A stretch of DNA of 64,000 nucleotides, taken from positions 1 to 64,000 of the forward strand of contig NZ_JAFEVL010000068.1 of the NCBI RefSeq assembly GCF_016901135.1, written 5' to 3'. The notes beneath the pieces were generated by a model. That model was not told the origin of the DNA, searched no databases, and saw only the letters and a program-made list of their open reading frames with translations. This stretch comes from Martinezella lusitana. GTDB taxonomy: Bacteria > Pseudomonadota > Alphaproteobacteria > Rhizobiales > Rhizobiaceae. How positions within the stretch are numbered: position 1 is the stretch's first letter; the number at the start of each line of letters is the position of its first letter. The position numbers and the translations under genes are program-made. Positions 52,723 to 61,419 of the stretch are shown piece by piece.

Positions 52723-53400
52723 TAACACGCACTCCTTTGAACGAAACATCACGGCCGTTGCGGCCAGATGCAGACCGGGTTCAAAGCGAAACTTGACATC
52801 GTCGTTATTTATAGTCAAGAACTTGATAAATAATTGGAGATCACTTGCGAAGAATCAGCTTTCGCCAAAGTATCTGGATTTCCATCGGCGAAAACGCTTT
52901 CTCAAACGAAGCCGGTGGGCCTTATGAGAGAACCTATAGGTGACGCAAAAATCCTATTAATACAAAAATTTGGCTCTTCTGCATCCGTCGCCGAGCATGA
53001 ACGGGCCGACTTTTATCAAATCATTCAGCTGCTTCTCAGCTTGCTAAATCGGCCTCGCTAACCTCGTGCGACGACGACCGTTTGTCGTGAGAGACCGGTG
53101 TAATTTGCCGAACGAAACCATAGGAATGTCCAGAATAACATTCTATATGAATTTGTATTGAACGTTATTCAAGTGCTTGACGAAAGCTCGACGAAGCTTA
53201 GAAAGCATGGCTCTTGCGATTGGCGACGCCTATGCCTTTCTCTGGCACCAGAGATCGCAGACTGCAAAGCGGGAAAAAATAAGCGGCAAGCGCGCAAGGG
53301 GTCGTCCAATCCCGCCTTGGCAGCCAACCGAGCCGTCATCAGTGCACTTGCCAGATCAATGACAAATCCGAATCGCAGAAGCAGTTCTGCCAAAGTAGCT
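52723..53400. other. 678-base intergenic region with promoter motif
   Basis: AACTTGACA is at 52790-52798 and TCAAG-AA-CTTGA at 52815-52826, both just upstream of the flavin-reductase gene. From about 52900 to 53400 no gene with a ribosome site and recognisable family was found; the minus-strand frame at 53169-53459 overlaps the amidohydrolase end and looks like a shadow. Confidence 0.5.
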
Positions 53401-54924
53401 CTAGTCAGCGTCGACAAGCGGCGGCGCGCGCCGAACCTGGTCAACAGTTTTGATGTCACGCGAGATCGCCCGATTGTACATGGTGTCGAGGTAAGGCCGC
53501 ACGATGGCCGCCCCTTCGCTCATGCGCGAGCAGTCCTCGTGGCGAAAGCGTTCGGCCGCCTGGGATATGCGTTGGCGCAGGTCCTCTGCATCGACCAGCA
53601 CCAGCTCCCGGTCGCGCATGACGATACGCCCACGGATGAGCGAGGTCTTCACGGCATCGGAGTTAACGCTGAAGGCGATCTGCTGGATCGGATCGTGAAG
53701 TGGCAGGAAACCCCAGTCGTAGCGGTCAAGAAGAATGATATCGGCATCCATGCCGACTTTCAGCGCGCCGACGCGGTCAGAAATCATCGCGGAGCGAGCA
53801 CCGCCATGGGTCGCCATCTCGTAGGCCTCATGAGCGGAAACCCAGGTCGTATAATCGTGCGAGCCGATTTTGTGGAGCATGGCGGCGGCCTTGACCGCAT
53901 GGAAGATATCCGCCGTGTCAGCCGAGGCGACGCCGTCGCAACCGAGTGCCACATTGACGCCGGCCGACTTTAGAGCCCGGATCGGTGAGACGCCGGAGCC
54001 GAGCTTGAGGTTTGCCAGCGGATTATGGGTTGTCGAGCAGCCGGCGGCACCCATGATCTCGATGTCTTTTTCAGTCAGCCAGATCGCGTGATTCATCGTC
54101 AGGCGATGCGTCATAACGCCTACGTCCTTCAGATGCTGGACCAACGTCGTGCCGTAGAATTCCCGGCCGGTGACGGCCTGCGTCTTGGTCTCCAGCACAT
54201 GGCAATGGATCGGCAGGTCCCGTTCTTCGGAGAGCGCTGCCACTTCCTGCATCAGCCTATCCGAGCAGCGCTGCGGTCCACAGGGGCCGAGAATGATGCG
54301 GATGCCGTCTTTCCCGTGCCATTTTGTCGAATGGTGTTTGTAAAGCGCGATCTGATCCTGCCAAGGCACCTGCGGCAATGCGTTGAGACGCGCTTTCAGA
54401 TCATCGGGCATGATTTCGTTGAGAAATGGCAGCCCACCCAGAAACGAGTGGTCCCACATGGACGAGGTGATGGAGGCACGCAGGCCGAGATCCCGGTAGG
54501 CTGCGGCGGTGGCATCGAGCGCATTCTCGTCGAAGAACATATTGATGCAATCGTCCTGCAGCGTCGTCACGCCCGATTTCACCGAGACGATCGCCACCAG
54601 CATGGCGCGCAGATAGTGTTCCTCCCAGCTCAACTGGCGGGCGTAGAACGGCGGATAGACTTCCGACAGCCAGATCTCCAGCGGCAGATTATCGTACCGC
54701 CCCATCTCGAAACCTTCGTTGGAATGCATATGCGCATCGACGAAACCGGGCATGACCAGCGATTTAGAAGCATCGACGATTTCGATGTCGGTAAAACGGC
54801 TGACGTCGATGTCCTGTCCGATCGCCGTAATCTTTTCGCCTTCGACCAGAATGTCGGCACGGTCGTGAACGGTGCGCGCCGCATCATTGGTCAGAACCCG
54901 GCCGTTTTGGATGAGGATGGGCAT
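53401..54924 (-). CDS. amidohydrolase-family deaminase (SsnA/TrzN/guanine-deaminase-like)
   Basis: 507 residues. Metal ligands: His65 and His67 (GFVDAHMHSN), a His in PIHCHVLETKTQ, a His in TMNHAIWLTEKD and an Asp in GCDGVASADT. This pattern marks the subtype I/III amidohydrolases that remove amino groups or chlorine from purines, pterins and triazines. The C-terminal composite domain (LKVGMDADIILLDRYDWGFLPLHDP) is complete. It is divergent from the LysR gene at 55098, which may regulate it. A purine-like or N-heterocyclic substrate is likely but unproved. Confidence 0.9.
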   Translation of the reverse strand: MPILIQNGRVLTNDAARTVHDRADILVEGEKITAIGQDIDVSRFTDIEIVDASKSLVMPGFVDAHMHSNEGFEMGRYDNLPLEIWLSEVYPPFYARQLSWEEHYLRAMLVAIVSVKSGVTTLQDDCINMFFDENALDATAAAYRDLGLRASITSSMWDHSFLGGLPFLNEIMPDDLKARLNALPQVPWQDQIALYKHHSTKWHGKDGIRIILGPCGPQRCSDRLMQEVAALSEERDLPIHCHVLETKTQAVTGREFYGTTLVQHLKDVGVMTHRLTMNHAIWLTEKDIEIMGAAGCSTTHNPLANLKLGSGVSPIRALKSAGVNVALGCDGVASADTADIFHAVKAAAMLHKIGSHDYTTWVSAHEAYEMATHGGARSAMISDRVGALKVGMDADIILLDRYDWGFLPLHDPIQQIAFSVNSDAVKTSLIRGRIVMRDRELVLVDAEDLRQRISQAAERFRHEDCSRMSEGAAIVRPYLDTMYNRAISRDIKTVDQVRRAPPLVDAD

Positions 54925-55097
54925 GTCAGGTCTCCGGGGCTTCGATGTTGATTGACCTCAAGCGTGGGGCATGGAAGCCGAACCCGTCAAGCATCTCTCT
55001 CAGCACCCTTCCCTCAAGCTAGGAATGTTTTCCGCACACTTGCGCGATGCCGTCTTATGGGGTGAAGTGTTGAAGGAGTGCCAGACCGGGACGCGCC

Positions 55098-56129
55098 ATG
55101 TCAGAGAATATCACCGCCGACAATCTGGATATGCGGCAGCTGAAAGTGCTGCAAATGCTATTGGCCGAGCGCAGCGTCTCGCGCGTGGCCGCGATTTTGC
55201 GACAGAGCCAGCCGGCCGTCAGCGCCCATCTCAAGCGCCTCCGCGAGATTTTCAACGACCCGCTTCTGGTGCGTAGCGGCCAGATCATGGTGCTGACGGA
55301 ACGCGCAGAGCAGATCCGCCTGATGGTCGACCAGTTGCTGGACAACATGCATCAGCTGCTGGATGCCGACGAGATTTTTGATCCCGGGCGGGCGCGGCGG
55401 CAGATCCGCATCGCGGCGGCGAACTGTTTCGAGGTCTTTCTCGTGCCCCGACTGACACAAGCCATCCGCATGGAGGCACCGCACGCGACGATCGAGTTCA
55501 CCCCGCATTCGATGCAGAGCGATTTTGCTCATGACCTCGAAACCGGTCAGCTGGATGCGGTGATCGGCAACTGGCCGGTGCCCCCGCAGAACCTGCGGCA
55601 TATGGCGCTGATCAAATCAGACATCGCCTGCATCATGTGCGCAAGCCACCCCGCAGCCCGACAGGAGGCGATCACCCTCGATCAATATCTGACGCTCAAC
55701 CACGTATCGCCAACAGCACGGCGACAGTTCTCGATCAGCCCGATCGACGCCAATCTGGCAGCCATGCAGCTGTCCCGGCGCGTGGTGGTTTCGGTGCCGG
55801 AATACGGGCTTGTGAAACAGGTCCTGCCAGGCTCCGACCTGGTCTTCACTACCGGCCGGCCCTATGCAGAATACATGACGCGGCACGGCAATTTCGGCAT
55901 CGTCGATGCGCCGCCGGAGCTGGGCAGCATGACGTTTTATCTTTTGTGGCACGAGCGTAGTCAGTTCAGCAAATATCACCACTGGCTGCGCACGCTGGTG
56001 CGGCGCGTGGCCAAGAGCGCGGATCTGTTTCTGCCGCAACCGCCGACCTTCGTTATGCCGTTAACAGAGCTGGCAACGGCAAAGCGCGTCCAGGCCGACG
56101 CTGCTGCGGCATTTCGCCCGGTCATATGA
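55098..56129 (+). CDS. LysR-family transcriptional regulator
   Basis: 343 residues, somewhat longer than the usual 300. The HTH (MRQLKVLQMLLAERSVSRVAAILRQSQPAVSAHLKRLREIF, about residues 12-53) is intact, followed by an effector domain (IRIAAANCFEVFLVPRLTQAIRMEAPHATIEFTP). It is divergent from the deaminase-type gene and upstream of the ligase-transporter genes on its own strand, so it can control both sides. The ribosome site is weak. Confidence 0.91.
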   Translation: MSENITADNLDMRQLKVLQMLLAERSVSRVAAILRQSQPAVSAHLKRLREIFNDPLLVRSGQIMVLTERAEQIRLMVDQLLDNMHQLLDADEIFDPGRARRQIRIAAANCFEVFLVPRLTQAIRMEAPHATIEFTPHSMQSDFAHDLETGQLDAVIGNWPVPPQNLRHMALIKSDIACIMCASHPAARQEAITLDQYLTLNHVSPTARRQFSISPIDANLAAMQLSRRVVVSVPEYGLVKQVLPGSDLVFTTGRPYAEYMTRHGNFGIVDAPPELGSMTFYLLWHERSQFSKYHHWLRTLVRRVAKSADLFLPQPPTFVMPLTELATAKRVQADAAAAFRPVI

Positions 56130-56254
56130 AAATCCTGATAACCTCTATTCCTGCCAGCACGGTTCCAAGCCAAGCCAAAAGCGCCTCTAATTAAAGCATC
56201 GAAGGTTTCTGCATATTTTTCGTGCAGAAATCGTTGCTTGCGAGGTTCTTCACG

Positions 56255-57787
56255 ATGCTGATGCATGGACTTCTTCTGGACGGCGCTGCACGGCATCCCG
56301 ACCGCGACTGCTTCCACTGGGTCGACCGCAATCGCGGCCTGACTTATGGCGAAGCCGCGGAACTGATCGGCGATTTCGCCGGTCTACTGCATGAACTGGG
56401 TGTTCGCCACGGCGATCGGGTAACGATTTTCGCGCACAATGGCCTCGACTATCTGCTGGCCATGTTCGGCGCCTGGCAGATCGGGGCCATCGCGGCCCTT
56501 GTGAACGTCAAGTTTGCCGACGAGCTCGACTACTACTTCCAGGACCACACACCGACCGTGGTGATCTACACCCACGACATGGGCGAAAAGGTTATGGCGG
56601 CGGCGGCGAACACGCCTGGTATCCGCGCGCTGGTATGTATGGACGGTCCGCAGCAGGGAGCAGCCTCGCTGCCCGATATGCTTGCCGCCAAATTCAAGGC
56701 TCCGGGCGTGGCGAGCGACGAAGACGCCATCGCCCACCTCGCCTATACGTCCGGCACCACCGGCAAGCCGAAGGGGGCCGGGCTGAGGCACGAGCCGACG
56801 GTCCGCGCCACGCGCGTCATCGCCGAGCGGCTGCGCATCACCGGGAATGACATTTCCTTCGGGCCGACGGCACTGTCGAGTTCCTACCAGCTTGTCGGCA
56901 ACCTTCTGCCGCAGCTTTCGAAGGGAGCCGCAATCAATATCATGGGCCGCTGGACGGCGGAAACCGGCTTTGCGGCGCTGAAGGCGCGCGGCGCGACGAT
57001 GCTGATCGCCAATCCGACCGTGCTCACCGACTATCTCGATCAGAGCCGGGCATCCGGCGAGCGGGTGAACAGCCTGCGCATGGGCCTGTCCGGCGGCGGG
57101 CCGGTTCCCCCGACGCTGAAGGCGGCATGGGCGGAGGAACTTTCCCTGCCGCTCGTTGAAAGCTACGGGCAGAGCGAACTCGGCGGCTTCGTGGCGCTTG
57201 GCTATCCGAGCCTTGCCGAAAGCGACCCGATCTCGCGCCGTATCGGCCCGGCGCTGCCCGACAAGGACGTCCGCATCCTGTCGCCGGAAGGCACGGAGGT
57301 GCCGGTCGGCACCGTCGGGGAAATTGCCCTGACGGGCGGCTTCATGGCCGGTTATTGGGGCAAGCCGGAAAAGACCGCCGAGGTATTGCGCAACGGCTTC
57401 CTGTTGACCGGCGATATCGGCACGATGGCCGCCGACGGCGCAATCACCATACTCGGCCGTCGCTCCGAGCTCCTGCGGATTGGCAAGCAGTCCTGGTACC
57501 CGCGCGATATCGAGGAAGCACTCTGTACGATCGCGACGATCCGCGACGCCGCCCTGGTCGGTGTGCTCGGCGAAAACGGCCTGCGCCCGGTCGCCGCCGT
57601 CACGCTCTCGGGCACTGGGGCGCTGGATGCCGCTGCCTGCAAGACGCATCTATTGAACACCACCAATTACGATATCGATCGTCTGGAGATCGTCGTCGTT
57701 GAGGAAATGCCGATGACTCCCACCGGCAAGATTGCCAAAGCCGAGCTGACACACAGGCTCGGCGGCGGCACCAAGGCCCAGAACTGA
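56255..57787 (+). CDS. AMP-forming acyl-CoA synthetase-like ligase
   Basis: 510 residues from ATG 56255 (GAGG upstream; GTG 56222 is also open). The adenylate-forming signatures are all there: AYTSGTTGKPKGA (phosphate loop), ESYGQSELGG, LLTGDIG, LGRRSELLRIGKQ and the C-terminal TPTGKIAKAEL lysine. It activates a carboxylic acid as acyl-AMP and usually passes it to CoA. Here it lies 39 bases upstream of the importer genes, implying that an acid is formed from or carried with the imported compound. Note GKQSWYPRDIE near the hinge. Confidence 0.9.
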   Translation: MLMHGLLLDGAARHPDRDCFHWVDRNRGLTYGEAAELIGDFAGLLHELGVRHGDRVTIFAHNGLDYLLAMFGAWQIGAIAALVNVKFADELDYYFQDHTPTVVIYTHDMGEKVMAAAANTPGIRALVCMDGPQQGAASLPDMLAAKFKAPGVASDEDAIAHLAYTSGTTGKPKGAGLRHEPTVRATRVIAERLRITGNDISFGPTALSSSYQLVGNLLPQLSKGAAINIMGRWTAETGFAALKARGATMLIANPTVLTDYLDQSRASGERVNSLRMGLSGGGPVPPTLKAAWAEELSLPLVESYGQSELGGFVALGYPSLAESDPISRRIGPALPDKDVRILSPEGTEVPVGTVGEIALTGGFMAGYWGKPEKTAEVLRNGFLLTGDIGTMAADGAITILGRRSELLRIGKQSWYPRDIEEALCTIATIRDAALVGVLGENGLRPVAAVTLSGTGALDAAACKTHLLNTTNYDIDRLEIVVVEEMPMTPTGKIAKAELTHRLGGGTKAQN

Positions 57788-57826
57788 AGCTTGAAACCAG
57801 AACACAACCATTAAAAGGGGAACTTC

Positions 57827-58870
57827 ATGATGCATGCCAGATTGCGTTCCATAGTCGCCGGGGTGATGGCCGGCACATTTCTGACCATGAGCCTGCTGCC
57901 CGCGGCCGCTCAGGATTTCACTGGAAAGACCCTCGTGGTCGGCACCTGGGGTGGCGACATCGAGCGCCTGCTGCGCAAATTTGCCGCCGAACCGCTGGAA
58001 AAGGCCACCGGCGCCAAGGTCGAGTTCTTGCTCGGCGGCAGCGGCGACCGCATGTCCAAGATGGTGGCCGAAAAGGGCAATCCGACCATGGACGTGACCT
58101 TTCAGAACATCTACGAGGCGCCGCAGGCGCTGAAAGACGGTCTGGTTGTCGCACCTGATGAGAAAGACCCGATCTATGCCGATATCTGGCCGGGCATGAA
58201 TCAAGGCTGCTACGCCATGTCGCTCGTCGGCCTCGGCATCGCCTACAACAAGAACCTGGTCAAAACGCCGCCCGAATGGGCCGATATGTGGAAGCCGGAA
58301 TACAAGGGTCTGATCGCGCAGGCCGTCTATCCCGGCTCCGAAGGCGACGGCATTCTCGGCATCGCCGCCAAGCTTGCCGGTAAGACGGAACACGATCCGG
58401 ATGCCGCTTTCGCCAAGCTTGCCGAACTCGGACCACCGAAGCTGACCTATACCAGCCTCGACGAGGTTTTCACGATGATGGATGCCGGTGAAGTCGCCAT
58501 GGCGCCGATGATCAGCGGCTATGTGCTGTCGGGCGTCAAGCAGTGGAAAAACATCGGCTTCGCCTTCCCGAAGAATCCAGGACCGGTTCTGGTGCGCGAC
58601 ATGGTCTGCCAGGTGGCCAACAGCCCAAATCCTGAACTTGCCAAGATGTTCATCGATCTGGCGCTCGGCGTTCCCAACCAGACGGCCTATGCCGAGGAAA
58701 TCTTCTTCGGCCCGACCAATTCCAAGGTCATACTATCGGAAAAGGCCGCCGCCGACACGATCAACACGCCGGAAGAGGTCAAGAGCCTCGTGCAGCTCGA
58801 CTGGCCCTACATCATCAGCCAGCGTGGCGCCTGGACCGAACGCTGGAACAAGGACATCCTCGGTCAATAA
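57827..58870 (+). CDS. spermidine/putrescine-type ABC substrate-binding protein (PotD-like)
   Basis: 347 residues with a signal peptide (MAGTFLTMSLLPAAAQ). The mature part is a family-1/PotD-type binding protein: VVGTWGGDIERLLRKFAAEPLEKATGAKVEF, LVGLGIAYNKN, GDGILGIAAKLAG. It opens the importer operon; AAAAGGGG lies before the ATG. PotD-like proteins bind polyamines, iron complexes or other cations, but the downstream enzymes suggest a nucleoside- or sugar-like cargo here (inference). Confidence 0.92.
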   Translation: MMHARLRSIVAGVMAGTFLTMSLLPAAAQDFTGKTLVVGTWGGDIERLLRKFAAEPLEKATGAKVEFLLGGSGDRMSKMVAEKGNPTMDVTFQNIYEAPQALKDGLVVAPDEKDPIYADIWPGMNQGCYAMSLVGLGIAYNKNLVKTPPEWADMWKPEYKGLIAQAVYPGSEGDGILGIAAKLAGKTEHDPDAAFAKLAELGPPKLTYTSLDEVFTMMDAGEVAMAPMISGYVLSGVKQWKNIGFAFPKNPGPVLVRDMVCQVANSPNPELAKMFIDLALGVPNQTAYAEEIFFGPTNSKVILSEKAAADTINTPEEVKSLVQLDWPYIISQRGAWTERWNKDILGQ

Positions 58871-58931
58871 TGGACCCGTCCCTTCCCTGCGTGCTCCGTG
58901 CGCGCAGGGCTCAACCGAAAGCACGCAAGTC

Positions 58932-59792
58932 ATGTCCAGCCGTCCCTTTGCCTATCTTCTCCTTGCGCCGGCGACGCTTCTGATCGGCTGCGTGTTTCTC
59001 GCTCCCTTCATCCTCTTGCTGGTCATGGGCTTCTGGACCCAGAAGCCGGGCTCTCTGTTGCTGGACACGCAGTTCACGCTGATCAACTACCAGCGCATTT
59101 TCGGGGACGACCTCTATCTGCGCGGGCTTCTGACGACCTTATGGCTGAGCGTCGCAACCACGCTGATCTGTCTCGCCATCGCGCTGCCGGTCGCCTATTT
59201 CATGGTGAAAAGAGCCGGCCGTGCCCGCGGACTGCTGATGGCGCTGATGCTCATTCCACTTGTGAGCGGTGCCCTTTTGCCGACGCTCGGTCTCGTCAAT
59301 CTTTTGAGTACGCTCGGCGTCGTCAACGGTGCGCTGAAGGCGCTGGGGCTGATCGACAAGTCGATCGCTTTTCTCGGCAACAGCACGGGCATTCTGATCG
59401 GCCTGGTCCAATCCTTTCTGCCGCTCGCCGTCCTGCCGCTCGTCACCGTGCTCGACCGGCTTCCTGCCGACTACGAGGATGCCGCCATGTCGCTTGGCGC
59501 ATCGCGCCGCAACGTCTGGCGGCGCGTTCTGCTGCCACTGTCGATGCCGGGCCTGCTAGCCGGCGGACTGCTGGTTTTCTGCGCGGCGCTGACTTCGTTC
59601 GTCACGCCGCAGATCCTCGGGCAAGGCAAGGTCGCAACCTTCGCCACCATGGCCTTCCAGCAGGCCTCGCTGGTGCTCGACTGGCCGTTCGCCTCAGCCC
59701 TTGCCATGGTTATGCTGGCGATCCTGGCTGGGATCGGGCTTGCCGCATCGTTTGCGCAAAAGCGGATGGCGCATCGAAAGGTCGTCGCATGA
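58932..59792 (+). CDS. ABC transporter permease (PotB-like)
   Basis: 286 residues from ATG 58932; the frame is open back to 58521 but that part is a shadow of the binding-protein gene. About six membrane helices with the ATPase loop YEDAAMSLGASRRNVWRRVLLPLSMPG. It pairs with the PotC-like permease that starts within its stop codon (ATGA). Confidence 0.93.
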   Translation: MSSRPFAYLLLAPATLLIGCVFLAPFILLLVMGFWTQKPGSLLLDTQFTLINYQRIFGDDLYLRGLLTTLWLSVATTLICLAIALPVAYFMVKRAGRARGLLMALMLIPLVSGALLPTLGLVNLLSTLGVVNGALKALGLIDKSIAFLGNSTGILIGLVQSFLPLAVLPLVTVLDRLPADYEDAAMSLGASRRNVWRRVLLPLSMPGLLAGGLLVFCAALTSFVTPQILGQGKVATFATMAFQQASLVLDWPFASALAMVMLAILAGIGLAASFAQKRMAHRKVVA

Positions 59793-60583
59793 GACAGTCC
59801 CGCGGCACCTATCTCCTCTGGACGATCCTGACGGCACTCGTCTTCGTGTTTCTGATGTCGCCGATCATCGTGCTGATCTTCTCGGCCTTCGACGATGGAA
59901 AGTTCTTCCGCTTTCCCCCACAGGTCCTGTCCATCCGCTGGTTTCAGGCGGCCTTTGCCAGTGCCGAATACCAGCGGGCGCTTTTGAACAGCGCGCTGAT
60001 CGGCACGCTTGCCACCATCGTCTCGCTGGTTCTCGGCACGCTTTCGGCTATCGCGCTGGTGCGGGGCAACCTCAAGGGCAGGCTGGCCTTCGAGGTGATC
60101 CTGCTCGCGCCACTGACGCTTCCGCTGATCGTCTGGGCCATCGCCCTTCTACAAATCTATTCGCGCCTCGGCATCAGCGGGTCGCTCGGTGGGTTGGTTC
60201 TGGCTCATGCGACCATCACCCTGCCGTTTACCGTTCGCATCATGGTCGCCACGCTCGGCCAGGTCGATCCCAATCTGGAATTGGCGGCAAAGAGTCTCGG
60301 CGCGCCGCCGCTGACGGCATTCCGGCGCGTGACGCTGCCGCTGGTGCTGCCGGGGCTTCTCACCAGCGCCGCATTCTCGTTCCTGGTATCGTTCAACGAC
60401 GTCATCGTCTCCACCTTCATCGCGGGTGCTGCCTGGATCACCTTCCCCGTGCGGCTTTATTCGCAGCTGCGCGGCCAGGGCATCGACCCGATCACGCTGG
60501 CCATCGGCGCCATGATCATCGGCGTCGTCCTCGTCGTCGTCGTTTTCGGCGAATTCATCTTCAAATGGTCCCGGAGAGTTTAG
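59789..60583 (+). CDS. ABC transporter permease (PotC-like)
   Basis: 264 residues, start overlapping the PotB-like stop by 4 bases. About six helices; the ATPase loop reads LELAAKSLGAPPLTAFRRVTLPLVLPG. It completes the membrane part of the importer. Longer open frames back to 58898 are out of context. Confidence 0.93.
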   Translation: MRQSRGTYLLWTILTALVFVFLMSPIIVLIFSAFDDGKFFRFPPQVLSIRWFQAAFASAEYQRALLNSALIGTLATIVSLVLGTLSAIALVRGNLKGRLAFEVILLAPLTLPLIVWAIALLQIYSRLGISGSLGGLVLAHATITLPFTVRIMVATLGQVDPNLELAAKSLGAPPLTAFRRVTLPLVLPGLLTSAAFSFLVSFNDVIVSTFIAGAAWITFPVRLYSQLRGQGIDPITLAIGAMIIGVVLVVVVFGEFIFKWSRRV

Positions 60584-60585
60584 AC

Positions 60586-61419
60586 ATGGGTTATCCTTAC
60601 GAAACCACCATGCCCCAGTTCGCCCGCGACGGCATTCCGACCCTGACGGGTTTTCAGCGTGCTGATGTCGCACCTTACGTGGTGCTCGCCGTGCGCGATC
60701 CGTTGACCGTATCGGCCGACGGCCGCGACGGCGACATCGCCTCGTTTCTCGAGGATGCCCGAACCGTGGCGCTGACCGGGCTGTTTTCGACGGTCACCGG
60801 GACCTATGAAGGCGTGCCGATCAGCGTCGTTTCCGGCGGCAGCGGCGCGCCGGAGGCGGAGCTGGCGCTGATGGACCTGTTCAACTATACCGACGCCAGT
60901 GCCGTACTGCGCATCGGCGGCTGCGGCGCCTGGAGCGACAAGGTCAAGGTCGGCGATCTGGTGATCAGCGCTGGTGCCGTTCGCGACGAGGGCATGAGCA
61001 AGACGCATGTACGCGCCGAATATCCAGCCGCCGCCGATCACGAACTGGTGGGCTTTCTGGCGGATGCCGCCCGCGACATCACAGCCCCCCACCACATCGG
61101 CATCACCCGTTCCGGCGACAGCGAATATACCGGATGGGGTCGTCCAGGACCAGGCGGCTACCTGCAGGACGAGCATGCCGGCATCATCGACTACTGGCGT
61201 CGCGCCGGCATTCTCAACACCGACCGGGAAACCTCCGCTATCCTCACTCTCGCCCGACTTTACGGTCATCGCGGCGGCTCCGTCTGCTCGGTCGGCGACA
61301 ATGTCGTGACCGGCGAGGCGCATCGCTCGGGCGCCGGACATCAGGAGGCGATCAGGGTTGGCCTGTCGGGTCTCGCCCGGCTTGCCAGAGCCGATGCCGC
61401 CCGCGGGGAAAAGCCATGA
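60586..61419 (+). CDS. nucleoside-phosphorylase-family protein
   Basis: 277 residues from ATG 60586, three bases after the PotC stop and with GGAGAG before it. The fold is that of PNP/uridine-phosphorylase family 1: SGGSGAPEAELALMDLF (phosphate region), RIGGCGAWSDKVKVGDLVISAGAVRDEGMS (base/sugar region), and HHIGITRSGDSEYTGWG. The usual N-x-E-M-E ribose/base motif is altered to NTDRETSAIL, so the sugar or base specificity may differ from uridine phosphorylase. It would split an N-glycosidic bond by phosphorolysis, giving a sugar-1-phosphate. Confidence 0.88.
   Translation: MGYPYETTMPQFARDGIPTLTGFQRADVAPYVVLAVRDPLTVSADGRDGDIASFLEDARTVALTGLFSTVTGTYEGVPISVVSGGSGAPEAELALMDLFNYTDASAVLRIGGCGAWSDKVKVGDLVISAGAVRDEGMSKTHVRAEYPAAADHELVGFLADAARDITAPHHIGITRSGDSEYTGWGRPGPGGYLQDEHAGIIDYWRRAGILNTDRETSAILTLARLYGHRGGSVCSVGDNVVTGEAHRSGAGHQEAIRVGLSGLARLARADAARGEKP

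Noticed and set aside
53158..53973. 271-residue plus-strand frame over the end of the deaminase-type gene
   Set aside because: It is antisense to a clear family gene (53401-54924); its composition is that of a GC-rich shadow frame.
56384..57649. 421-residue minus-strand frame
   Set aside because: Entirely antisense to the AMP-forming ligase, which has all signatures; no ribosome site or family pattern.
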